64,000 bases of DNA from DSVQ01 sp964484765 (GTDB lineage: Bacteria; Planctomycetota; Planctomycetia; Planctomycetales; Planctomycetaceae): contig CAZAGI010000004.1 of the NCBI GenBank assembly GCA_964484765.1, forward strand, positions 62,001-126,000, given 5' to 3'. Of the stretch, positions 23,336 through 32,836 are shown piece after piece; position 1 is the stretch's first letter; each line of letters starts with the position of its first letter. The position numbers and the translations under genes are program-made. Below the pieces are notes generated by a model. The model ran no database searches. It had not been told where the DNA came from and saw nothing but the letters and a program-made list of their open reading frames with translations.

Positions 23336-25669
23336 CTAGCGGGCCGCAACGCTGGTGGACGAGGACTGCGGCTGGTCCTTGAAGTATTCTGCGTTGGCTG
23401 AGTCGGAACCGTAGTGGTAGCCGTAATGATAGCGTCCCAGGCCATACTCGCTTTGTTCGATCGGGACGGCATTCAAAGCGATGCCGATGACCTTGGCGCT
23501 GACCATTCGCAACCGTTCCAGGCCTCGTAAGCAAAGCACGCGCGAATTCCGTCCCAGGCGCGAGACGAACAGCACGCCATCGGTATGAGACGAGATGATG
23601 CAGGCGTCGGTGACCGCGAGGACCGGCGGAGTGTCGATCACAACGTAATCGTACATTTCCTTCATCTTCGCGATGAGATGGCGGAACGCATCCGACATCA
23701 GCAATTCCGAGGGATTGGGCGGACGGGGACCGGACGTCAGCACGTCGAGTCGTTCGATATCCGTCTGGTGAATCGCGTCGGGAATCTCGGCTTTCTCGAG
23801 CAGCAATGAGGACAGACCGCTCTCGTTGGACAACCCGAACATCGATTGTTGAGTCGGCCGGCGGCAGTCCGCATCGATCAACAGACAGCGTTTTCCGCTC
23901 TGGGCGATACTCATGGCAAGATTGGCGGCGAGGGTTGATTTGCCAGCACCGGCTTCCGGACTGGTAATCTGCAAGACACGCAAGTCCTGGCTATGTTTGC
24001 CGAGGAAAATTGCCGAACGGACAGCGCGGTAAGCCTCCGCGGGGAACGATGCCGGCTTGTGGAAACAGATGCCCATCCGGTCAATGAGTTTGCTGCGAAG
24101 TTCGCGACGGGACGGCTTTTGTTCGATCAGCGGGATGGTTCCTAGCACGGGCAACTGCAATCGTCGCGACACGTCTTCCAGTCCGCGGAATCCACGATTC
24201 GAGGATTCAATCAGGAACGAGATAGTGAGCGCGGCGAGCCAGCCGATAATCGCGCCGCCACCCAGGTATTTGCTGTAGGCGGGACCGACCTGGCGGCCGT
24301 GCCCCGGCGGCGAGATCACTTCGGCTTTCAGCGTGCCGCTGTCCTTGACGAGATTGAGTGCCTGCAATTGGTCGAGCACGGTATCGAACAAGCGGCTGGT
24401 CCGATCGATGTCATCGCGGAGAATCTGATCTTCATTCTCATCGGATGCCAATTTGCGCGACGCCTCGCGTTCGTCGTTAAACAGCTTGTCGAGATCGGTT
24501 CGCTGTTGCCCAATCTTCTTGAGTCCCTGTCGCAGTGAATCGATGTAAACTTCCAGCCAATCGGGACGGGCCTTGGGCTTGTCGGAATTCACGTCGTCTG
24601 GTTCACGTTGCTCGAACATGGCCCGCGTGAGTTCGATCTTGCGGCGGACTTCGCGGACACGTGGATGCTCGCTTCCCAGACTTTGCAGGAGCTTTTCTTC
24701 CTCAAAAATCAGCGGCAACAACTGGCTGGACAACGACGCAGAACCAGTGCCAGTGGTCGAATCATTCCGCTGGCGGTTAGCGGCATCAACCATCAGCAGC
24801 AACGTTTCACGGCTGACATTCTGTTTGAGAGCGGCTTCGATCGCATCGAGTTCGGCCTTAAGCTGCGACTCCTGAATAATCAAATTGGATCGCGTGCTTT
24901 CAATTTGCGACATGCGTTCCTGGTGCAGATTTCGGGCTTTCTCGCCGACAAACACCAGCGACGATTTCGATTTGAACTCGTTGTACTTTTCCTGCTTGAC
25001 CTTCAAGTCCTTATCGAGCAGCTTCCGCGCGTCGTCGATAAAAGTGACGGCTTTATCGGTATCGCCCTGCTGCGATTCTTCCAGGTATTTGGTATACGAC
25101 TCGACAACGACGCCGAGGATGCGGGGGCAGTCTTCGGGATTTGGTCCCGTAAAACTGAAATCCAGAAATTCTTTGCCGCCACCGCTGGGATGTACCGAGA
25201 GTCCGCCGGCCAAATAGCCTGGGATCGCGTCGCCGGACGCGCCGGTGAGTTCGATGCCTTCCAAGCCCTTCGCGGCCTCGCGAATATGGCTCGGCGACGT
25301 AATCAGAACGGCGTAGGTATCCAACGCCGGCGGTGTGTTGACGACATTGCGTCCGTCAATTGCGTTCGTCATCGGCCGGGGTTGATAGACACGGACGCGG
25401 GCCGAAGAGGAGTACACCGGCCTGGCCTTAGTGAACAGGTAATAACCGCCACTTAGGCCGACCAGGACGAAAAAGATCGTCAGCAGTTTCTGTCCGAAGA
25501 GCACGCGCATCAAATCGATGTCGGCGGGGGCCTCCTGAGAGTGCGAGAAGCCGCCCTGATTCGGCGGTTGATGGGCTGCGGTCTGGGTCGGCCAAGGGCT
25601 GGGTGATGACATGGGGATCTTTACGCCAGTCGGTGAAATCGGCAGATTCGTTGAAGACGATTCAGCCAT
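23336..25669 (-). CDS. Polysaccharide co-polymerase/BY-kinase (Wzc/ExoP type)
   Basis: The 777-aa protein is bitopic. Membrane helices lie at about 61-80 and 470-489 and flank a periplasmic Wzz-like domain with coiled coils (about 200-420). The cytoplasmic ATPase has Walker A SPEAGAGKST (about 570-579), Walker A' LLIDADCRRP (about 596-605) and Walker B YVVIDTPP. The C-terminus carries a Tyr cluster, YGLGRYHYGYHYG, the autophosphorylation tail of bacterial tyrosine kinases. It controls chain length and assembly in Wzy-type export. It is the last gene of the 40-kb train. ATG 25669 is used; a TTG lies one codon earlier. Confidence 0.93.
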   Translation of the reverse strand: MAESSSTNLPISPTGVKIPMSSPSPWPTQTAAHQPPNQGGFSHSQEAPADIDLMRVLFGQKLLTIFFVLVGLSGGYYLFTKARPVYSSSARVRVYQPRPMTNAIDGRNVVNTPPALDTYAVLITSPSHIREAAKGLEGIELTGASGDAIPGYLAGGLSVHPSGGGKEFLDFSFTGPNPEDCPRILGVVVESYTKYLEESQQGDTDKAVTFIDDARKLLDKDLKVKQEKYNEFKSKSSLVFVGEKARNLHQERMSQIESTRSNLIIQESQLKAELDAIEAALKQNVSRETLLLMVDAANRQRNDSTTGTGSASLSSQLLPLIFEEEKLLQSLGSEHPRVREVRRKIELTRAMFEQREPDDVNSDKPKARPDWLEVYIDSLRQGLKKIGQQRTDLDKLFNDEREASRKLASDENEDQILRDDIDRTSRLFDTVLDQLQALNLVKDSGTLKAEVISPPGHGRQVGPAYSKYLGGGAIIGWLAALTISFLIESSNRGFRGLEDVSRRLQLPVLGTIPLIEQKPSRRELRSKLIDRMGICFHKPASFPAEAYRAVRSAIFLGKHSQDLRVLQITSPEAGAGKSTLAANLAMSIAQSGKRCLLIDADCRRPTQQSMFGLSNESGLSSLLLEKAEIPDAIHQTDIERLDVLTSGPRPPNPSELLMSDAFRHLIAKMKEMYDYVVIDTPPVLAVTDACIISSHTDGVLFVSRLGRNSRVLCLRGLERLRMVSAKVIGIALNAVPIEQSEYGLGRYHYGYHYGSDSANAEYFKDQPQSSSTSVAAR

Positions 25670-25752
25670 CAACGCCGGGAATCAAGCTGGCACTGCACCA
25701 CGGCACTGCTGAAGAAAACCGTCAAAGGTCCTCTTGGCATTGCCGCGGACAA

Positions 25753-26412
25753 TTACTTGCACATTCCCGTCGCGCTTTTCAAAAAATCTCTCAAGGTTTT
25801 CGCGAACTCAAGACCGTAATTCAAGAGGCCATCCTCTGTACACCACCAATTCTTCGCACTGTAATCGTCGGTCGGGACGGAAACTACGTGCATTTCGCAC
25901 TTCTTTTCCATTCCCCGCAGCTTCAATTGGTTGGTGAACAGTCTGGCGACTCGACGACTGTGGTAGTCGTTTGTCACCAAGGCGACCTCACTTTGGTCGT
26001 GAGTACGCAAGAAATGAGCCAAGAGAACCATTTCCTCTTCAGTTGAGCTCGGATTTCCTTTCAGAACTGTGATGTTACTCGCCGGAACGCCTTCCTGCAA
26101 TAAGACGGATTGCACGATCTCACTCTCAGACAAAGAGTTACAACGACCACTTCGTTCAAACGGAGGGTCAGGAACCAAGAGTTCCTGCACCAGTCCCGCT
26201 CGAAATAATCCAGCAGCCGTCACCGGTCGCACGTCAGCACCGCCCCCCAGGACGTAGCCAAAACGCACCGGTGTTGCCAAAGGGCGACCCACATTGAGCC
26301 ACTCCCCGGCTGAGCGCAACAGGCATGGGCCACAAAAGTACACAACTGCAATGATCACTACGCTGACGCCGATGATTCGACGAAATGAACGGCTGGGGAA
26401 CCAGCACTTCAT
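25753..26412 (-). CDS. DUF218 (YdcF/SanA-like) membrane-anchored protein
   Basis: The 219-aa protein has one N-terminal membrane helix (RIIGVSVVIIAVVYFCGPCL). A DUF218 fold follows: FGYVLGGGADVRPVTAAGLF, PSSTEEEMVLLAHFL, and ALVTNDYHSRRVARLF. YdcF/SanA proteins act in envelope integrity and late polysaccharide steps, but the reaction is not settled. Its ATG overlaps the previous stop (ATGA). A second, more divergent DUF218-like gene precedes it, so the two may work as a pair at the membrane. Confidence 0.75.
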   Translation of the reverse strand: MKCWFPSRSFRRIIGVSVVIIAVVYFCGPCLLRSAGEWLNVGRPLATPVRFGYVLGGGADVRPVTAAGLFRAGLVQELLVPDPPFERSGRCNSLSESEIVQSVLLQEGVPASNITVLKGNPSSTEEEMVLLAHFLRTHDQSEVALVTNDYHSRRVARLFTNQLKLRGMEKKCEMHVVSVPTDDYSAKNWWCTEDGLLNYGLEFAKTLRDFLKSATGMCK

Positions 26413-27140
26413 GGTGCGACTCCCGCTCGGCGCAGTTCTTCGTCAGTGACGCGTCGAACTGGTTCGTCGGAATCCACGATGACCCAATCAGCGAAACGTT
26501 TCAGCGCCGCTTCCGAGACACGCCGCCGTGCGGGTTTCGTGTGCCACCACGTTGTGCGTGGGACAGCGGGATGCGCCACCGGCACGACTACCACACGCGT
26601 CCGAACATCGTTGGAAACGCGGCTCGAAAGCTGGTCAGCCAACCAGCGCGAGTTCCACTCATCGGTCACCATGCCGATCCGCCGGGACGGGTGGACTTCG
26701 GCCAAGCGACCGATCTCGTCCAGCAAACTGCGCGTGCCGGCAACCGTGCGAGGTTGCACTCGCACCTGCTGTGGTGGAATGGCCGCAGTGTCGCAGGCGG
26801 CCCGCGCACACTCTAGAGCCGGGGGTAAGATGCCGCGCTGCTGCAACCGATTCGGTTCGCGGTCGAAGAGCCAGAGTTCGGCATCGGGGTTTGCCGACAA
26901 CCGCCGCGACGCTTCCTCGTAACAGCCGAACCCGTTGACGACCACCAGAACATCCAACGGTGCTTCCGGCGTTTCGACAATTAGCAGCGATGAAAGCCCG
27001 CGCAACATGGGCGCACGCAGACACCACAAAATCGCCAGAAGGGCGACACAGAGAGCCCAACGACGGAGCCAGCGTGAGCGGCTCGACGACGAAGGGGTGT
27101 TTTCAGGAGAGGTGGTGGGGGGAGTCACCAGGGCCGTCAC
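26409..27140 (-). CDS. Second, divergent DUF218-like membrane protein
   Basis: The 243-aa protein has one membrane helix (WALCVALLAILWCLRAPMLR). A DUF218-like domain follows (VLVVVNGFGCYEEASRRLSA, AGTRSLLDEIGRLAEV, GMVTDEWNSRWLADQL), aligning with the same blocks in the gene after it. The usual GGG and Asp/His positions are partly changed. GTG 27140 is preferred because it forms a GTGA overlap with the upstream stop; ATG 27176 would overlap by 40 bases. Confidence 0.6.
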   Translation of the reverse strand: MTALVTPPTTSPENTPSSSSRSRWLRRWALCVALLAILWCLRAPMLRGLSSLLIVETPEAPLDVLVVVNGFGCYEEASRRLSANPDAELWLFDREPNRLQQRGILPPALECARAACDTAAIPPQQVRVQPRTVAGTRSLLDEIGRLAEVHPSRRIGMVTDEWNSRWLADQLSSRVSNDVRTRVVVVPVAHPAVPRTTWWHTKPARRRVSEAALKRFADWVIVDSDEPVRRVTDEELRRAGVAP

Positions 27141-27985
27141 GGCCCGTGACCCCGCTGGCGCATGGCCAGTTCCCATTTTTTCAGCACGATGAGGCCCTCA
27201 TAAGTTGCCATCATCTTACTGAACTGCCATCCCGCGCGGCCATCCAGAAAGCCGCCACGCCACACGTAGTGATAGAAAAATCGCAACCAGGCACGGCACG
27301 GCAACCGCCGCGCCAGATCACGCGCGGCTCTTCGCCGTCTGGCGGGATCACGGCCGAGCAAGTCACCCCAGCGCCACGCCTGCACTTCCTGCCACTCGCG
27401 CTCGGCTTCGCGCGTGGAGTAATTGTTGTGCCGTTGCCACCAATCGTGTAGTCCTTTGCTGAACGGATAGTGGATAAACGGCTCACGGATTCGGGGCAGA
27501 ACACCATCCACGTCCGGAACGGGAACTTCTCCGTGGCCCGAATCGGCGAAGCTTGCCCGACCACGCCGCACGATGCGCATGATCCACACGGGAAAGCCAT
27601 CGGCGTAGCGGAGCCACTGGTCGAAGAACATCGTCTTGCGACACAATTGAAATCCGGCCGTCTGTTGATCGGCAGCACTGAGCGCCATGAGCACGGCATC
27701 GCGAAACTCATTGGAGGCGACTTCGTCCGCATCCAGCATTAAGACCCACTCGCTTTGCAGTCCCGCTTCATCGAGCGCCCAGTTGCGTTGCCTGGCAAAA
27801 CTTTCGAAACGATGGGTGACGACGCGTGCTCCGCATGCCGCCGCGAGTTCGGGAGTGCCGTCGGTGGAATGATCGTCGACCACCAGCACTTCGGCGCACC
27901 ATGTCAGTGAACGCAGGCAGCGTTCGATGTTCGCGGCTTCGTTGCGCGCGATCACGACGGCGGCAAGAGCGGGGCGTGGCGTCAT
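27137..27985 (-). CDS. Glycosyltransferase family 2, WaaE/KdtX-like
   Basis: The 282-aa protein has a GT-A fold start (ALAAVVIARNEAANIERCLR), VLVVDDHSTDGT, and the DXD-type LMLDADE. W-rich segments follow (RHNNYSTREAEREW...AWLRFFYHYVWRGGFLDG). These match the lipopolysaccharide-core beta-1,4-glucosyltransferase family. It probably adds one sugar to a lipid-linked intermediate at the inner membrane face. ATG 27985 forms an ATGA overlap with the acetyltransferase gene. Confidence 0.85.
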   Translation of the reverse strand: MTPRPALAAVVIARNEAANIERCLRSLTWCAEVLVVDDHSTDGTPELAAACGARVVTHRFESFARQRNWALDEAGLQSEWVLMLDADEVASNEFRDAVLMALSAADQQTAGFQLCRKTMFFDQWLRYADGFPVWIMRIVRRGRASFADSGHGEVPVPDVDGVLPRIREPFIHYPFSKGLHDWWQRHNNYSTREAEREWQEVQAWRWGDLLGRDPARRRRAARDLARRLPCRAWLRFFYHYVWRGGFLDGRAGWQFSKMMATYEGLIVLKKWELAMRQRGHGP

Positions 27986-28590
27986 GGTCGCGAACCAGAG
28001 GACCGCAGGTCGCGTTGCTTGAGGAAACGCGCCGGGTTCCCGACGACAATGGTCCAAGGGGCGACATCGCGCGTGGCGACGGCACAGGCGCCAACCACGC
28101 CGCCAACGCCGATGTGCACGCCGGGGGCGATGAAGGCCCGCGCACACACCCAAGCTTGATCGTCAATCACGATGGGTGCCGACACCAAACCCATATGCGG
28201 ATCGTGCACGTCATGGGTCGCCGCACAAAGGAACGCCTCCTGGGAGACGGTGGCATGAGAGCCGATGCGGATCGGTTCCACACAATAGCAATCCACGCTG
28301 TAGCCCAGCGATGCCTCTTCGCCGACGGTCAGGTTCCAAGGTGCCCAGATGCGAACCGAGGGTGCAATCCGCGCGTTGTGTCCGATCTTCGCACCAAACC
28401 ACCGCAGGACCATGCGCCGCCAGCCGTAGAACACGCGGGGACTGGGACGAAACAACACCGTCCACGCAATCGCCCACAAGATACGGCCGACCTTGTTGTT
28501 CAACGAATGCGGACTGGGGCAGTCCCCTTTGCCCACGCGTACTTGCAGGCGTTCGCTGGGCTCGGGAGTGGTTTCGGATGGCTCAGACAA
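27982..28590 (-). CDS. WcaF-type hexapeptide acetyltransferase
   Basis: The 202-aa protein is a left-handed beta-helix transferase. It has hexapeptide repeats (IGHNARIAPSVRIWAPWNLT), a catalytic-type His in CAATHDVHDPHM, and the closing motif GVVGACAVATRDVAPWTIVV then GNPAR. It resembles colanic acid WcaF, which O-acetylates a sugar of the repeat unit using acetyl-CoA. The start is TTG 28590, overlapping the upstream gene by 8 bases; no better ATG exists. Confidence 0.85.
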   Translation of the reverse strand: MSEPSETTPEPSERLQVRVGKGDCPSPHSLNNKVGRILWAIAWTVLFRPSPRVFYGWRRMVLRWFGAKIGHNARIAPSVRIWAPWNLTVGEEASLGYSVDCYCVEPIRIGSHATVSQEAFLCAATHDVHDPHMGLVSAPIVIDDQAWVCARAFIAPGVHIGVGGVVGACAVATRDVAPWTIVVGNPARFLKQRDLRSSGSRP

Positions 28591-29686
28591 GGGAACGATA
28601 CACTCCCTTCAAGTCGCGTCGAAAGTTTTCCAGCGAGAACTGCTCCACTCGCGCGGCACCAGCGGCGACGAACGATTCGGCAACGGCCTGATCGGAGAGA
28701 ATCCGGAGGCAATGCGCGGCCAGTTCGGCTTCGTTGTCCACATCCGCGTTGAGGGCCGCGTCACCGACAACTTCCGGGAGCGATCCGCTGCGGCTGCACA
28801 CCACGGGACACCCCCACGCCATCGCTTCCAGCGGAGGCCAGCCGAAGCCTTCATAATAGCTCGGAAAGAGCAGCAACCGGGCCATGCGATACAGGTTAAG
28901 GACATCAGCATCCGACGGATCAACAACGAACTCCACGTCATCGCCGAGCTGTCGTTCGCGGATCAAGGCCGTCAATGCCGCGTCAGGTGGAGGCCCCGCC
29001 ATGACCAAACGACATGAGACTGTTTGCCGCACTCGATCAAACACACGCACCACACCTGCACGATTCTTATAAAACCCGTTATTGCCGATGTGAAACAGAA
29101 ACGGTCGGCCGTGTTGTTGCCGCATGTTCCAGTTCGGAAGCTTGATCCCAGGTGGAGGCAACAATGATGGCGGAACGGCCAGTGGTACAACCTGCACTCG
29201 CTCTTTCACCGCCGGCTGGGCGGCCCCCACATCCTGCGCCGTGGCAAGACTGTCGGCCATAATTCGATCGGCGAACGTCAAAGAGCGCAGGCTCGACCGA
29301 ATCAACCAGCGCGCACCGCGCGATGGGGCCGGTACCGCGAATCGTCCCTCGCTCTGAAGTTGCGGAATGATGTCATGAACCGTCACGGTGCTCCGTCGGC
29401 GCTTCAGCCATCGTAACACGTAGGCATGGCTGCCATCGACGAGATGATACACGTCGGCCGGAATCTGTTGCTGTAACGATCGCGCGCGCCACGCAATCGT
29501 CGCGTGGTGCATTGGCATCCGCAACCTTTGCGGATAGCGCCGCAGTTGTTGGGCCGTCGGCGCGAGACATGTTCGTAGAATCTGAATCTCAGGATCGTCC
29601 GCCAAGGCCAATTCAATCAAATCGGCAAAGCGCTGCATACTGCCAGGCCGATCGGTTGCGGATGTTTCGATCAACAGCACTTTCAC
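28583..29686 (-). CDS. Glycosyltransferase family 4
   Basis: The 367-aa protein has a GT-B fold. The N-terminal domain starts VKVLLIETSATDRPGSMQRF with an acceptor-side VTVHDIIPQL. The donor domain has FLFHIGNNGFYKNR and the E-x7-E-type motif SYYEGFGWPPLEAMAWGCPV. It would add a sugar from a nucleotide donor with retention. GTG 29686 overlaps the previous stop (GTGA). Confidence 0.9.
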   Translation of the reverse strand: MKVLLIETSATDRPGSMQRFADLIELALADDPEIQILRTCLAPTAQQLRRYPQRLRMPMHHATIAWRARSLQQQIPADVYHLVDGSHAYVLRWLKRRRSTVTVHDIIPQLQSEGRFAVPAPSRGARWLIRSSLRSLTFADRIMADSLATAQDVGAAQPAVKERVQVVPLAVPPSLLPPPGIKLPNWNMRQQHGRPFLFHIGNNGFYKNRAGVVRVFDRVRQTVSCRLVMAGPPPDAALTALIRERQLGDDVEFVVDPSDADVLNLYRMARLLLFPSYYEGFGWPPLEAMAWGCPVVCSRSGSLPEVVGDAALNADVDNEAELAAHCLRILSDQAVAESFVAAGAARVEQFSLENFRRDLKGVYRSLV

Positions 29687-30699
29687 GACCGCGTTCCTGC
29701 CGCCGCGCGCCACGCCTGCGACATCGCGCTCACCACTTCCGCCATTTTCATTTTTGCCGCCCAACCCAACACGCGCCGGGCCTTTTCCGGGTTCAGACGG
29801 CTCTCCTGAATCTCCGTGGGGCGTCGCAAGGAATCGCGAAAGCGGACATGCTCCTGCCAGTTCAGGCCGACAGTGGCAAACGCCGCAGCGACGAAGTCCT
29901 GGAGCTGGTGCGTCTCGCCAGTCGCAACGAGATAATCGTCGGGTTCGGGTTGCTGCAGCATGCGATGCATGGCTTCCACATATTCGGGTGCCCAGCCCCA
30001 ATCGCGGGCGATCGAGACATCGCCCAGTTCGACATGCGATTCCATGCCAGCTGCAATGCGACACGCGGCGGCAATCACTTTCTGCGTCACATAGCGCTCG
30101 GGCCGCAACGGCGACTCGTGGTTGGAAAGAATCCCCGAGCACGCGAACAAATTGTACGCTTCGCGGTAGTTGGCAACTTCCCAGAATGCTGCCGCTTTGG
30201 CGACCGCGTAGGGGCTTCGGGGCCGGAAGCGCGTTTCCTCGTCCGCAGGCCGAGCCCCGGTGTCACCGAAACATTCCGTGGAACACGCATTGTAAAATCG
30301 GATCGGCGTACGCAAGAAGCGGATTGCTTCGAGGAGGTGCAACGTTCCCCCGGCAATGCTTTCCAGCGTTTCGACAGGAACCTCAAAGGACAAGCCGACA
30401 GACGACTGTCCCGCGAGGTTGTAAACTTCCTGCGGTTCGACTCGCACCAAGGCCTGCAGAACGCTGCGGAAATCGGTCAATGTCACCGAAATCAACTGAA
30501 CGCGATCTCGGATCCCCAATCGATCAAGCGCGGTCCAATGGCTTCGCTGGGCATCACGCGAACTGCCGTAGACGCTGTAACCGAGGTTCAGCAGATGTTG
30601 TGCGAGATAGGCACCATCCTGGCCGGAGATGCCGACGATCAAAGCCCGCTTTCCTGGCATTGTCGGTTTTGAAGTATCGTCGGAGGGCATGTTTTCCAT
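29683..30699 (-). CDS. gmd: GDP-mannose 4,6-dehydratase
   Basis: The 338-aa short-chain dehydrogenase family protein has a Rossmann motif GISGQDGAYLAQHLL (residues 23-37), SVGLSFEVPVET typical of GMD, a catalytic Ser/Thr-Glu pair in CSTECFG (140-145), and Tyr164/Lys168 (YAVAK). The product would be GDP-4-keto-6-deoxymannose, precursor of fucose, rhamnose, perosamine or colitose. No fucose synthase or reductase partner is in the window, so the final sugar cannot be told. It lies 9 bases after the small membrane protein gene. Confidence 0.85.
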   Translation of the reverse strand: MENMPSDDTSKPTMPGKRALIVGISGQDGAYLAQHLLNLGYSVYGSSRDAQRSHWTALDRLGIRDRVQLISVTLTDFRSVLQALVRVEPQEVYNLAGQSSVGLSFEVPVETLESIAGGTLHLLEAIRFLRTPIRFYNACSTECFGDTGARPADEETRFRPRSPYAVAKAAAFWEVANYREAYNLFACSGILSNHESPLRPERYVTQKVIAAACRIAAGMESHVELGDVSIARDWGWAPEYVEAMHRMLQQPEPDDYLVATGETHQLQDFVAAAFATVGLNWQEHVRFRDSLRRPTEIQESRLNPEKARRVLGWAAKMKMAEVVSAMSQAWRAAAGTRS

Positions 30700-30708
30700 G
30701 ACAACAAC

Positions 30709-31197
30709 TCATCCCTGCGGTTGGTCGTCCATCGACAGTTTTCGGCGAAAACGCCAAACGATGCCAGCCCAGATCAACGCCGACACGCATGCGCAGTAGC
30801 CGCCGCCACGTACCAATTCGGAACAGAAAGCCAGGCGGGATAACGGCCGTTCGGTGTGACCATCGCCGAGATTTCCGCTGAACTTAGCCCAGGCCCACGC
30901 GGTCCCGGCGAAACCACACGCACCGATGACCGCGACGAGCAGTGCCAGCACGAACGAGCATGATACCCAGCGCAATGGCGGGACAGGCTGGTTCCCCCAC
31001 ACCGTTGCGGCGGCAACGATGGTTCCGAGCCAGACCCCGAGGCGCAGTCCGCGTTCGCGACAGAAGTGCAGGGGATAGACGTAATCGTAACTCCAGGCCC
31101 AGAGCACCTGGTCGAATGCCATCCCGATCGCTATTCCGCCCAGAGCACAGAACAACGTGACCTGCCACCAGGCGATAACTTTGCTAGTTGTGCTCAA
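30709..31197 (-). CDS. Small four-helix membrane protein
   Basis: The 162-aa protein has about four membrane helices, for example TLFCALGGIAIGMAFDQVLW, LGVWLGTIVAAATVW, SFVLALLVAVIGACGFAGTA, and GYCACVSALIWAGIVW. The frame overlaps the previous gene by 14 bases and begins at TTG 31197. No family is recognised. Its place between the beta-helix protein and GMD suggests an envelope role, but nothing more can be said. Confidence 0.55.
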   Translation of the reverse strand: MSTTSKVIAWWQVTLFCALGGIAIGMAFDQVLWAWSYDYVYPLHFCRERGLRLGVWLGTIVAAATVWGNQPVPPLRWVSCSFVLALLVAVIGACGFAGTAWAWAKFSGNLGDGHTERPLSRLAFCSELVRGGGYCACVSALIWAGIVWRFRRKLSMDDQPQG

Positions 31198-32836
31198 CCG
31201 CCGCGGTTCTTTGAAGCGATTGTTGCATTTGTTGTCGCCAGAGCAGCGCATCTTTCGTCGCGGGATGCTCTGATCCCGGCCACCAGCTTGGTCCCGGTGC
31301 ACGGGAAATCACGCTGGAAAGCCATGCCGGAGTTCCCGGATTCTGCGCCAATTTCGAGAGATGCTGCACGGGGCTGATCGACTCTCGTTGCAATTCGACC
31401 TGGCCCTCAGCAACGGTCACTCCCTTCGGAGGCCAGGGCGGCTCGGCCATCCGCCGAACAAAAAATTGATTGCGACCGATGGCGACGTTCTCGATTGGTG
31501 CATCGTTCCGCCAGCAGAGCCAATCGCCGATAAACACGTTGTCGTGGATGTCAATATTCCGAATCGGATCGCCGGGCTGATTGTTGATGAACTTGATTTG
31601 CGAGCCGTTGATCCCGTCGGGTAAATGGACAAAGAGATTCTCGCGAACGTCGACCGGGCCGTGCTTCACCGGGCTGAATGCGAGATTCTGATGCGCTTCG
31701 AAAACGAGATTCTGTGCCACATTCACTCCCGCGGCATCGCCATCGAATTCGATGGCGTCGTCGGTGCAGAACGCCAGATAGTTGCGCTCGACCCGCGCAA
31801 TGGAAGAACCTTGACCCGTTGCCGGTGAGATGCGCAGCGCGTCTCCGGCATGCGTGACCAGGCAGTTTTCAATCGTCAACGGAGCTGCCGTGCTGGCGAT
31901 CAGCGTGGAAGAAGAATAGGCAGCGTAGACTTCGTCCCACGTCAGCCATTCGCGGCGCCAGTGATACTGCGGGTAATTGTGGTACAGACAATTGACCATG
32001 CGGACATCACGCGCAGGCTTTGGACCGTCGGCACAGCGCACGCCGAAGGTCGCGCCTGAAAAGGCGCAATCACGAATTTCAATGTCTTCCGCGTTCCAAA
32101 TGGTCACTCCTGCTCCCAGGCCGTCTTCGATCTGCAGTCCTTCCAAGCGCACGTGATCGGCTTCCACCCAGACGGTAGCGGATTTCAATTCGCCCCATTC
32201 GCGCGGCGCCGGTGCAGGACGGTGCGTCTTCAGCACAGCCTGTGCGGGATGAACACCGTCTTTCAGAAAGAGATACAGTCGGTCCTTCTCTGTGCAAAAG
32301 GCACTCCAGGGGAATCCTTTCTCGACATACTTTCGCAGCGTTGCCTGGCCTCCCCAAGGGATCCGAAAGCACGTCATGTCGTGATGCTGCAATCGATAGA
32401 CAGGACGATGGATGACCGTTGAGTAGATATTTTGACCTTCGGAATGCCAACTCCATTCCGGTGGCACGCCGCGCGGATCGGCTCCGGTGATTACGACTGT
32501 GCCTGGCGTTTCTGCCGCGATGACAACGGGAGCTGCGAGTGTTCCTCCCCGGCGGACATGGACACGTTCATAGTACGTGCCCGGACCAATGACGATACGA
32601 TCACCGGGGATGGCGAGATCCAGCGCCCGCTGCAACGTTGACACGGCGGACGCAGACGTCGCGCCGGTGTGTCGATCCGATCCCGATCTGGCAACGTGGA
32701 TGTCGCGTGCGGCTCGCCAACCTGCCAATGGTTCAAAGCCGACGAACCCCACAATAACTGGGGTCAACAGCACCAGGAGATCGATGGCGCGAAGAGACCA
32801 CCTGCGACCGAAAGGCATTGTCGTGAGTTGATTCAC
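31184..32836 (-). CDS. Right-handed beta-helix protein, membrane-anchored
   Basis: The 550-aa protein has an N-terminal membrane helix (AIDLLVLLTPVIVGFVGFEP). A DUF1565-like start follows (TLQRALDLAIPGDRIVIGPG) and then pectate-lyase-type beta-helix coils (VRLEGLQIEDGLGAGVTIWN; RVERNYLAFCTDDAIEFDGD). Such folds occur in polysaccharide lyases, epimerases and binding proteins. Catalytic residues cannot be assigned, so it may trim, epimerise or hold the polymer outside the membrane. GTG 32836 gives a GTGA overlap; ATG 32818 is the alternative. Confidence 0.8.
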   Translation of the reverse strand: MNQLTTMPFGRRWSLRAIDLLVLLTPVIVGFVGFEPLAGWRAARDIHVARSGSDRHTGATSASAVSTLQRALDLAIPGDRIVIGPGTYYERVHVRRGGTLAAPVVIAAETPGTVVITGADPRGVPPEWSWHSEGQNIYSTVIHRPVYRLQHHDMTCFRIPWGGQATLRKYVEKGFPWSAFCTEKDRLYLFLKDGVHPAQAVLKTHRPAPAPREWGELKSATVWVEADHVRLEGLQIEDGLGAGVTIWNAEDIEIRDCAFSGATFGVRCADGPKPARDVRMVNCLYHNYPQYHWRREWLTWDEVYAAYSSSTLIASTAAPLTIENCLVTHAGDALRISPATGQGSSIARVERNYLAFCTDDAIEFDGDAAGVNVAQNLVFEAHQNLAFSPVKHGPVDVRENLFVHLPDGINGSQIKFINNQPGDPIRNIDIHDNVFIGDWLCWRNDAPIENVAIGRNQFFVRRMAEPPWPPKGVTVAEGQVELQRESISPVQHLSKLAQNPGTPAWLSSVISRAPGPSWWPGSEHPATKDALLWRQQMQQSLQRTAAVEHN

